DNA from: Yamagishiella unicocca
Lineage: Eukaryota; Chlorophyta; Chlorophyceae; Chlamydomonadales; Volvocaceae
Assembly: GCA_003116995.1 (NCBI GenBank)
Contig: BDSL01000011.1
Location: 806,001-870,000, forward strand
Length of the DNA stretch: 64,000 bases
Direction: 5' to 3'
Shown here: piece by piece, positions 1 to 10,100 of the stretch
Layout of the letters: the number at the start of each line of letters is the position of its first letter
How positions within the stretch are numbered: position 1 is the stretch's first letter
Notes under the pieces: model-generated
What the model was told of the DNA's origin: nothing
What the model saw: only the letters and a program-made list of their open reading frames with translations
The model's database searches: none
Made by a program: the position numbers and the translations under genes

Positions 1-115
1 AAACAGCAAGGGGGAAGGGACTCCCCAGCAGCAAACAGCAAAGGGGGGAAGGGACTCCCCAGCAGCAAACAGCAAGGGGGGAGGCACTCCCCAGCAGCAA
101 ACAGCAACGGACTCA
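1..115. repeat. Short tandem repeat, about 3.5 copies of 32-34 bp
   Basis: A unit reading AAACAGCAAGGGGGAAGGGA followed by CTCCCCAGCAGC recurs three times from the window edge, then decays into a partial copy. Copies differ in the length of the G run. It probably continues left of the window. Confidence 0.85.
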
Positions 116-1298
116 GGAGCAAAGCCACTGAGGATACACCCCTGTTGCGCACCGGTGGGGCGAAGGCCGAAGGGCAGCTTGCCCTTGAAGGTGCCCAGGT
201 GAGTGCAGCGGGGCCTGGGGGGTCGTGTATGCGGGTTTTGGCGGCGAGGGGAACACCGATGCGGGTTTGGAGGCGGTTTCAGAGGGGGGGGTGAGGAGGG
301 GGAGGGAGGCAGCGGCGCATGGGATGGAGACGAGGCCCATTGATGTCCACAGCCCGCGGAGCTACGGGCTCGATGCTCGCACTTTGGCGGGGAGGCCCTT
401 TCAGTCTTTGGTAAGATACGCGGGCACAGGTTCTAAGATAGAAACAAGAACGGTATGCGGTTGTCACGAGTTCATGAGAACCCTTCTGAGCGCTCCTGAT
501 CCCTGGCTAGCCCCCTGCACTCAGGCCGCGGGCGCCGCTAAACCCTATCTCCGCAGCGCAGGCCCATTCCCGGGCTCCAATGGCTTACTGGAGAGACACC
601 CAGACGCGATTGGGCCTGTTGCAGTTTGGGAGGGAGGTGCGGGTTGTGTCAGTTGCGGTGCGCTGTGCGGTGCGATGCCTTGCGCGGGCGGGGACAAACC
701 GGGCGGCAAGCGTCGGGAAGAGGAATACCGGTGCATGTCGTTTCCGGAAGACGAGGCGACGCAGTGCGCGGCGCAGTGCGAGGCCAGTGCACCCTGTTCC
801 CAAGCCTCTGCCCCGCCCAACCCAATATCACTAAATCAGCAGAAGCAGCGCTCAAGCCAAGCCGCTGTCGGTGCGTGTCACAGTTACTCTACCTTCCCCA
901 CGCAGGGAATCACGTCCCCCGGCTCCCTCTCACTTGAAGGGGTCCACCCTCAGGTGGTGGTACCTGTCGGCGAAGGGGAGGAGGCCGCGAGCAGCAGCTC
1001 ACTGCGTGGTGCGAGGTGGCACCAGGTTGGGGCATGGGAGCTGCGCGGCGTCTGCCTTAAAGCGGTCCGTCCGGTGTGCAGGCCCAGACAGAAAGGACAG
1101 ACAGGCAGGACAGGCAGGGAAGCCTCCGGGCCCCAACACCTAGGCCTGCGCGTAACGATAGCATAACCCACTGTAACCGTTACAACAAGATAGCGTGTTA
1201 GAGTGGATTGTAGCTCGCTTACCGTGCCCGGATAGTGGCGCCGGGTACGGTGCTCCAGGTCCGGCCATATACACATACACACATACACACATACACAC
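116..1298. other. No supported exon; low-complexity GC-rich DNA
   Basis: This stretch should hold the 3' exons or 3'UTR of the gene whose fourth exon ends at 1299, because that exon ends at a GT donor. I could not find a convincing continuation. It contains a (CATA/CACA)n microsatellite at about 1267-1298 and a fragment of the dispersed TGTAACCGTTACAAC repeat at about 1160-1189. Open frames here are long on several frames at once, as expected of GC-rich repetitive DNA rather than coding sequence. Confidence 0.5.
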
Positions 1299-3162
1299 CT
1301 TGGCTCCAGGTCTGGGAAGGCCTCCTCCAGTGCCAGGGTGTCCATAGTGGAGCGAAAAGCCTCGCGGTCCAGCGGGCCGATGAAGGGCGCTGCGAAGGGG
1401 GGTACCGGTACGTGGGCCTTCTGTGCGTGGGTATGGATATGGGGTTGTGTTGACAGCGTGGGGGCCACAAACAGGTGAGGAAGTAGGTGGGGCGACTGTG
1501 CAACAGGGTAGTCAAGGCGGCTGAGATGCTTGGCGGTGGAGAGGTTGGATGCAGTCAGCGCGAACGGGAGGATCCAGGCCAGTGAGGGTGCAATGACAAC
1601 ATATACTTGGGTTGGGTCAGATATGTTCATTATTGGGTGGGTAAGAGGTGTTCCCTTTTAATACACAGGTTTCCGGGGGTGGTGCTCTACACCTCCTCCG
1701 TACTGAGGGAGATGTGCCCGATGGTTCTACCTTTTTGGTCTGGAACCCACTGTAACCGTTACAACAACCTCGGAAGGTGCTTCTCAAAATTGGAGATCAA
1801 CTGGATGCATCACCCAGCACGTCCCGCCCGTCGTTCCCCTCATCCCCACCGCACAGCTGTTCCATTCACCCCCGCCGCACCGCTGAACTGGAAGTCGTCC
1901 GACAGGTCGGGCCACCGGTAGACACCTGGCGGGGAGGGGGAGGGGGCGTAAGGACCGGGGGGTGAGAGGGAGGGGGGGTACATAAAAAACCCGGTAACTC
2001 GACGAGAGGAAGGGGAAGGGGAGGGGGACGGGTGCAGGGGTCGGGCCTCACACGGAGGTGATCGGAGCTCCGAAACCCAGGAGGCACTGAGGTCGGAAGA
2101 CAAGGCAATGGAAAGGTGCCGCCGCGCCTGATGTAAAAAACCTGAGGTCCAAAGGTCTGTGCACAGACAACTCGGCCGCCGCTCACCACCGCCCGCCAGC
2201 TCCCGACTACCCGCCCGCTCCCGTCTACCCGCCCGCCCGCTCCCGTCTACCCGCCCGCCAGTTCCCGCCTACCCGCCCGCCAGTTGGCCCACGCTGGCAC
2301 GTACCTTCGGCCAGCACCCGCCGGGCTCGGGCGATGAGGTTGGCTGGCGGGATGGGGAAGGGGTGGCGATCCATCTCGGCCTGAGGGGGGCCATCAGGTG
2401 CGCGGTGGGTCGAGACCACGTGTCACCGCCCTGGGCCTGTATCGTCACGATTGGAGTTCCCTATTGGGTCACAATCCATCTAATGTTCGTAATAACCGCA
2501 AATACGTCAACGCAGACCTCCTGCTGGCCCGCCCTCACTTTCCAGTAGGCTTTAGGAACCCTGGTCCCCCCTGCAGTCACCGCCGCAGCCGCCGCAGTAC
2601 CCGACCCGCCAGTGTCCATATGCAGCGGCCGTCCCAACCGCCAACCCACCTGCTCGTCCAGGAAGAAGTTGGCGGGTAGGTCGGGCGGCATAGCGCCACT
2701 GCTGCTGTCCCCCTCCTGACGCGTCCCCTCACCGCTGCCCTCGCTGCGCTCACCGCTGGCGGTCGGGCCGTACGGCGCCGCGGCGCCTCGCCCCCCTCCA
2801 CCGCCGCCGCCGCCGCCGCGGCTGCTGCCGCTACTGCCACTTCCCTGTGTGCCCGAGCCCGTGTGCGTCGCCCTATATGCTGGGCCCGCTCCAGGGGGGG
2901 AGAATGCACCGCCGCTGTCCCTGCCGCCGCCGCTGCCAGCGGCCGGCTGTTCCGTGCCTTGCAGCCCCTGCTGCTGCTGCGACGTGGGCGGGCGGTGCGA
3001 GTGTGGCGTGTATTCCATCGGGGGAAAACCGGAGGGCGCAAGGCCGCTGTCCCCGGGGGCGGTGCCCCAGGTCTGCGCTCCGGCGCTGTCACGACTGAAC
3101 TCGTGATGGTCGTACGGCAGCCCGTCCATTTGGCGCGAGCCAGTGCCCAGTTGATCCGACAT
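1299..3162 (-). CDS. Protein with Gly/Ser/Gln-rich leader and SnoaL/NTF2-like domain (3' end not found)
   Basis: Four exons join in frame on the minus strand: 3162-2539, 2380-2305, 1925-1881 and 1389-1299. Donors are GTGAGG, GTACGT, GTGCGG and GTGTGT, and every acceptor is AG with matching phase. The start is an ATG at 3162. The first roughly 160 residues are Gly/Ser/Gln-rich. After that comes PANFFLDEQVGWRLGRP, then LIARARRVLAEG joined to VYRWPDLSDDFQFSA and to PFIGPLDREAF with LEEAFPDLEP. The pattern of a helix, 'L.DDF.F..PFIGPL.RE.F', then 'AFPDL' resembles SnoaL-like/NTF2-fold proteins of algae and plants; I infer that fold by eye only. About 278 residues are accounted for. The last exon ends at a donor, so at least one more exon lies to the left. 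The substrate and location are unknown; the N-terminus is not an obvious transit peptide. Seen: exon joins. Inferred: domain. Confidence 0.55.
1710..1770. repeat. Dispersed repeat end (TGTAACGGTTACA family)
   Basis: One arm of the dispersed family: GATGTGCCCGATGGTTCTAC, then a 'TTTTTGGTCTGGAACCCACT' segment, then GTAACCGTTACAACAA. It lies in an intron of the SnoaL-like gene. Other arms are near 17228, 27820, 28076, 28705, 32779, 38588, 43585, 54803 and 55133. Confidence 0.75.
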
Positions 3163-4149
3163 GTTGAGGCGGGTTTGCTGGGGGCCGGGTTTGTTGGGGC
3201 AGGCCTTATGCGGGCTGATTCACAGCAGGGAGAGAAGCTTGTGCCCTGGAAGAAGCCGTGGCAGGCAAAATGCACCAGGCGTGCGGCTTTGGTCGCGGTA
3301 GATGCCGGAAGCAGTCGCAATCACTGGTGGCAGGCCGAGGAGGCGCTAGTTGTTTCGTCGAGGTGCGTTGCAAGGTAGGCAGGGCCGCGACGAGCCGCAA
3401 GCGGTGATGGTTTCTTGTGGCTTCAAGGCTGGAAGATGAAAGCTCAGCGAAAAGAGGAGGATAAATCTACGAGCGACAGAGAGGACAGGGTTGCATTAAT
3501 AAGCAGCGCCCGGCATCCGTAGTCCCGAGGTGGCGCATCACCCGTGGCCTTGATGCACGATGCTTCAAAACAACAAATGTTGCCTATCAGGTCAGATTTG
3601 AGGCGCAGCAGGGTCAGGCCAGGCCGCCAATGACACCACGTTCGCAGCGGGCGGGCGGTAATATCAACTTTGGAACAGAGTCGCAACGGTGCGAAGTTGA
3701 TTGCGTAGGAACCGAGTGCCGAGCTTCGGTGGGTGCAGGGTAATGCTTATCAAGCACATTCCGTAATTGCTTGCAGGGTCGAGATGAGCGCGGCGATGGG
3801 GCGGCTTACGCGGCGGGACCCATGGGTCATCCCCGCGGACAGGGGGTGATGCAACCCATGGGTCAGTTAGCGCGAACAGGAGAAAACGACCGTTGCGGCT
3901 CCTCCTCCTCCTGCTTATGAGTTTGTCTCACTTCCGCGCTTCATCCCAGCGGCCCCCGGAATGCAATCCGGCACGTATGCGCGCCAGTGTACGACCGTAG
4001 CCATCAAAACCACCTTCAATCGCAGCCAAGCGTCCTCTACAAATTTACACGTCATTAAAAGTCTGAAGTCGGGAGCTCCTCGACACACAGGGGGCCGTCC
4101 TCCCTCCCCTCGCCTCCCCGCGGGTGTCTCGCAACCTTCCACGCACCGC
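3163..4149. other. Intergenic: 3' flank of WDR91-like gene and 5' flank of SnoaL-like gene
   Basis: No coding exon is supported. A minus-strand TGTAA (positions 4049-4045), about 100 nt after the WDR91-like stop, is a candidate polyadenylation signal of the type used in chlorophyte algae. The remainder must contain the promoter and 5'UTR of the gene starting at 3162; no TATA box stands out. Confidence 0.5.
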
Positions 4150-7100
4150 TCAGCCGCCCCCGCTGCCCCGCGCCAGCCCGACCGTCTGCACCGCGCCGTC
4201 GCTGTAGCCCACCACCAGCACATCCCGCGTGGGGTGCCAGCTACAGCTGCTGCCGTACACGACCTCGTCATCGCCGTAATCGTACGACGGTCCGCCGCCT
4301 GCGGCGGCGTACCCCCTCCCTCCCAGGCCCGCGCCGCCGTCCCCACTGTACGGCAAGATAACCGACACCCGCCCGGCGGCCGCCGCTGCGGACATGGCCG
4401 CCGCCGACAAGGCCGTGGCGCCTGTCGATGTCGAACTCGGGGATCCGAATACGCCGCTGAGCCAGCTGCCGCCCGCAGCGACGTCGTCGGTATGGCTCCC
4501 GCCGTTGCCTCCATTGCCCTGGCGGGCGGGAAGGAGGGGGCGGGAGGAGGTGGCACCGTGGGGGGGCCAGGGTCAGCAGCTGCGAGTCACCCGCCCAGGG
4601 TCCAAACCAGGACCCAGTGAACTGCTGTCCGCCTGGTTTTCCCGCCTGCCTTTCCCGCTGAGACCGTTGACAGCTTTTCCCCACCGCTCCCTCGACGGAC
4701 TAAACAGATAGGGAATCCTGCCAATAGCACGTGACATGGGTTATTAACCGTTAACCGTTGAGACGCCCTCCAAACTACTCGCAAAGGCCCCGCCAAGCGC
4801 TAAGGGCCACACCCCAGGCCGCCTCTTCACCTGCAGGTCTACCAGGTAGACGGCCGACCCTCCGCCCCCCAGCACCACCGCTGCCGCAGCCCCCCGGGGC
4901 GACAAACACATGCAGGGGGCCCAGTCCGCAGAACATCCGCCGCCGGCGGCGCCGCCGTACGGAAGGTACGGCAACAGTGGCACGGAGAGCAGCGGCTCCG
5001 CCAGCCGCCTCAGGCTCCACAGCCGCACGGTGGCGCCGCAGCATGTCACGAGCACGGTTTCGGAGCCGCTGTCGTACACTTGGACTGCGGCGGGGGCAGA
5101 CGCCGAGGGCGCGGGCGAGCCGGGAGGCGTGGCGTTCGCCCTGTGGCGGCGGGCGTGGTGGGAGAGGGGGTGTCACATTGAAGCGCGAAACACATACACA
5201 GTTACATGGGTGCACGCAGTGGTAAAACAGGACATGTCAAGCCCATCCATGCCGAAATTGTGGCTTGCTGAATGGGCCGAGGGAAGAGTCAAATTATTTG
5301 CTTCCCTGTGTAGAAACGATGATTCCCTCTCCACCTGGCCTTACACCCCCAACAGGACCGCCCCGCCAAGAATGCCGTCGCATGCGGCCCACCAAGCACG
5401 CAGCTAATCTGCATCACAGCCATAAGCAAACGCATGACGCCGCCTCCGCAGACCCGCCGGAAAGCCCCGCACCTGAACGTGCTAAGCGGCTGCGGTCGCG
5501 AGCCGGAGGAGCTGCTGTCGTACAGGTGTACGGCGCCGCAGGAGGTGCCCGCGGCGAACCAGCTGCCCTGCGGGCGGATTGTACGGCGGAGTGAGGTTCA
5601 CGACGCACGGGGACTGGGGAGATGGCGGGATGCCCACAGGGACTGGGGGGAATGGAGAGATACTTTTTGTGAAAGACAGCACCCAGCCCCTGATCGAAGC
5701 CCACAATCCGCGCAGACCCTACCCTCCCGCCGGTCCGCCAACCCACACCTGCCTGTGCGTTGAAGGCCAGGCTGAGCACCGGAGAGTTCTGTCGGGAGGT
5801 TGGCGGGGCGCCAGCCAGCGCGATGAGGTCGGTTAGTTGGTTGCAACCGTCGTACGGTGCCGTGCGGTGTCCTCACGAGCCAAGACGTGCGCTGTGAGCC
5901 CGAAGCGGTTGCAGTGGCACATGACGTAAGGGCGCCACGTGCCCCCATGACGTGTACGACATCCCATGGCGCTCCCGCTCCAGAACCACTTGCCCCCACA
6001 CGTGCCATTACACTCAGCGCCACCGCGTCACCCTTATGCCCCGCAACAGTCTCTTGGCCTCGTCACCTCACACTCCCGACCCAGACCCCGCGCAACCCCA
6101 CCCCCCTCCACCTGCTCCCCCACCTGCTCTCCCACCTCCTCCTCCTCACCTGCGGCACCGTGTAACTGCTGACTCGCTTGAAGGCGCGCATGTTCCACAA
6201 ACTCAGCCGCCCGCTGCTGCCACCGCTGCTGCTGCTACTGCCAACCGCTGGTGTCGGCTGGGCACGCTGGTGCTGCGTCAAAACCCGTTGATGCGCCTGG
6301 GAAGAGGCCGCGGCGGTGGCGCCGCCGGCGGCCGCTGCCTGCCGCGCTGCGCCTGCCGCGGTGGCGCCGGGTGTCGCGGTTGTAGGCGGCGGCGCCGTCA
6401 CTGCGGCGACGATGAAGACGGGGTCCTTGCGGCTGCAGGCCAGCTGGCTGACCCACGGGACGGCCGGGTCGGGGGCGATCTCTGCGGACACCCGGCGAGT
6501 GTCGGCGTGCCAGGCGAGGATGCCCCGGCCGGCTGTGCCCACCAGCATGATCTGGGGGACGAGAGGGAGGGGGTGAGGGGGGGATAAGGCAAGGGCAGCA
6601 GCGGCGGGGTCAGTGGCGGCGCTGGGGTCAGTCGGCAACCGCGGCGGAGGACCGGGTTACGCGACATAGGAAGCTAGGAAGCGGAGGGTAGAAACAGCGT
6701 GGGGGGGGAGGGCAGCAGCTGCGAGGGCCGGCAGTTGCTAGTGCGCGCACCGGCACTGGCGGGACGGGGGGCGGCGTGGGTCGCTGGTCAGGACGAAGGG
6801 CGCACTCGCGCGGAATGTGCGTGTATAGATGGCAGCGGAGGAAAAACATAGCAGCGGAAAAACATGGCAGCGGAAACACCCGGAGAGCGGTAGCATGCAG
6901 TCGGGATTGTGTGTAGCGCGAGACGCCTCCTCGCACCCGCCGTACCTCCTCGCACCCGCCGTACCTCGTCGCACTCGCCGTACCTCCTCGCACCCGCCGT
7001 ACCTCCTCGCACCCGTCGTACCTCCTCGCAACCGCCGTACCTCCTCGAACCCGCCGTACCTTGTCAGCGCGCGCATCCCAGGCGACGCACGTCACCGCCG

Positions 7101-10100
7101 CCCCGCACGACAGCCGGGCCTCCCGGGAAAAGCTCGCGTGCTGCCAGGGCGGGGGAGACAAAAACGAACCAGGGGGGGTGGTAAAAACACCGGTTACACG
7201 AAATGGATGTAATAGTAAAAAAAGGGGTGGCATAAAATGGAAGCGCAGGGGACCGAGGCGTAGGCCGGCTGAGGAGGGGGAGAGCAGGGCGCGCTGGGCA
7301 CCTCAACTGTGACAGCAACAGCGTGACTAACACCAGCACGACATCGAGTGGACCCTTTGGGACGCCACATGCGCCGCTCCGCCGCCACACCTGAGCTCCT
7401 CCGCCGCCACCGCCGCCGCCGCCAGTCGTCGTCGGCGACCAGATAGCTAGGGATCCATCCGCCGCACCGGTCGCGGCGTTGTGGCCGCCCCCCGGCGAGA
7501 ATTGCGCCGCCAGCACAGCGGCGCCGCGGCCGTGCAGCGTCCCTGGCGGCGACGCATACGATCCGACGCCCTGCCATCGGCCGCCGCCAACGACGGCGGC
7601 GGCGCGGTGTGTGGCGGCGGCGGCGGCCGCCACCGCAGCGAGGGAAGGCCGCGGCGGCGCTGTAGCGGAGCCCACAGAGGTGCCGGCGATTGCGGCGGTC
7701 CCGTCGTCCCCCTCGACGTCGTCGTCATCTCCAACTTCTGCCCCTTCATCTTCCGACCCTTCAACTCCTGCTCCTTCATCGTCCGAACCTTCAATTTTCT
7801 CCCCCGCTTCACCGCCGCCGCTGCTACTCCGGCAGTCGTTGGCGCCGTCCTCACCGCCCTGGCCGCGTGGGTGAGTTGGGAGGTGGGCGGTTGGGACACC
7901 TGGAATAACATACAAAACACATACGGCTGGAAAGGGCCGTGCATACGGCTGCCAGTCGGAGCACCGTTTCGCAACCCAGCTAGCTAGCTGGCGCGTTATC
8001 TATCTAGCTAGATTGCAGCCTGTAATACGTAATCCACCGTGCACCGCACGTCTCTTCTCTATTGACGCGCATTCGCAGCGCGCGGATGCCTTTATGCCGT
8101 ACGCAAACGTGGGCGCCCCACGTGCTACTTGCCTCGCCACCCACCGCACCACCCGCCGTACCACCCAACCGACCACGCACCGCCATAAGGCCTCCCCGCG
8201 CTCCGCCGTCCCGCTCCGCCGGCCCCGCCACCAGCATCACTGCGGGATCCTCATCCACATCCACGTCGGCGTCCACGTCAGCATCCACGTCAGCATCCGC
8301 GCTGCCGCCATCACCGCCACCTCGCACCGGTGCCGCCTGCAGGCTCTCACGGAGCAACGACCGCGATGTCGGCGGGGCAGCAGCCGCGGCAGCCATCGGC
8401 AGCGGCGGCGGCGGCGGCGGCAGCGCCGGAAGCGGCAGCGCAGGGGCCGTGTTCTCCCTGTCGTCCTCCACCACTGGGGGAAGCGACGGTGCGCGCTGAG
8501 GGCTTGCAGATGCCGCCAAGGGGTGCGGCGGCGGCTGCGGCGGGGTCGAGGTCGCAGTGGTATCCGGAGCCTCCGACGCGAATCCGTCGAAGGCCTGACC
8601 CGAGCCGTCACCAGCAGCAGCACCGCCACCGCCACCACCACCACTAGCTCTTGCGCCGCCGGTGCGGGATGCGCCGCACCGTCCGCTGCCGTCGCCGCTG
8701 CGAGTGGAACCAGGGGAGAGCGACGCCTGGGGAAGGGAGTGGTGTGGCGTGGATTCGAAGGGTAACGAACGCTCTCCCGGGCCAGCACAATGCCTGTCCG
8801 CAAGGAGGGGTCGTAGTGGCGAGGGCAAGGCAGCCACTAAACAGCCGCTACATCGCGGCGCCCGTCACACCACCGCTCCCAACAGAGGGCTGTTGCGCCT
8901 CCGGGCAGTGGACGTGATCCGGAATGCTCCGGAACCAAATTAGGCAACAACAAACCCAGCGGCCAGCGACTGGCCTGCCTCTGCCTTCCTCGCAGGCTGC
9001 AGCAAAGAACCGCACGGGTGACCCTTTTCATGCAGGCGACATCAACACCACGCCCGGCGCACCTCGGGCTCGTCCTCGTGGATGGAGTGCCACGCCTGCA
9101 TCGGGAGGGGGCCAATTGGGCAGCACGTGGGAGCACGTGAGCAGCAATTGGGCGACACGTGGGCGGCACGTGGGGAGCACGTGGGGAGCATGACACGACG
9201 CCATGAGGAATCTGGTCTGGGACAAAGGGCTCTGGTCGGCGCGCATCCGACCCCTGCTACTGCCGCCACCGGCGCGCTGGTCCAGGCCCACGCCGACCTC
9301 ACGATCGCGATCGGTTTGGAAAGGAAAAACACGCGCACCTCCAAACTGAGCGTGCGGCCGTGATGGTGGTGATGATGGTGCGGCTGCTGTTGCTGCTGCT
9401 GGTTGCCGGGCGCTGGCCCAGATCCAGCTCCGAAGCCTGCCACGTCACCACCACGCGCCGCGCCGTACATGAGAGCATGGTCGCCCTGCTGCTGCTGCGG
9501 CTGCTGCGGCTGCGGTTGTCGAGATGTGACGACGGTGTCGGTGTCCTGCCGCCCTGACCTCAGCTGCCGCTGCTGCAGCGCTCCAGGTGACTCCGTGGCC
9601 GCACCGCCATCCTCGGCACTAGCCCCGGCCCCAGCCAGAACCGACGCGGCAGCGCCTCCGCCGCCGCCCGACGGCGCCGCCGCCTTCACCGCCGTCGCCG
9701 CCGCCTCCACCCGCGCCGCCTCCGCCACCTCATCCCGCCGCCGCCGTGCCTCCGCCTCCGCCGCCTGCACCGCCGCCAGCTGCTGCGTCCGAGCATCCAG
9801 TTGCCGCTGCAACGCGTCCACCTGCTGCTGCAGTGCCAGCCGCTGGCGGCGGTCCACATTGAATCGCAGCACGGCGGGCAGCGGCAGCGCGGCCATCACC
9901 TGGCTGAGGAAGTTGCGGAAGGACACCTGGCGGCGCGGGGAGAGAGGGGGGTGGCAGGCCGCGGAGGCGGCGGCTTGACCGGATGGCAACACGTAGCAAC
10001 AGGTTCGGGGGAATGAGCGACGTGTTGAAGGAACCGTGTGTGGCCAGTCTTGCGCAGCCACCCATGCACGGCGGGGGTTGCTGACCGCGCTGCCGCGCCA

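Noticed and set aside
225..1166. A 313-codon open frame on the plus strand near the left edge
   Set aside because: Long frames overlap it on both strands in GC-rich repetitive DNA. The protein is Gly/Ala/Cys-rich without a recognisable domain, and no splice or promoter context supports it.
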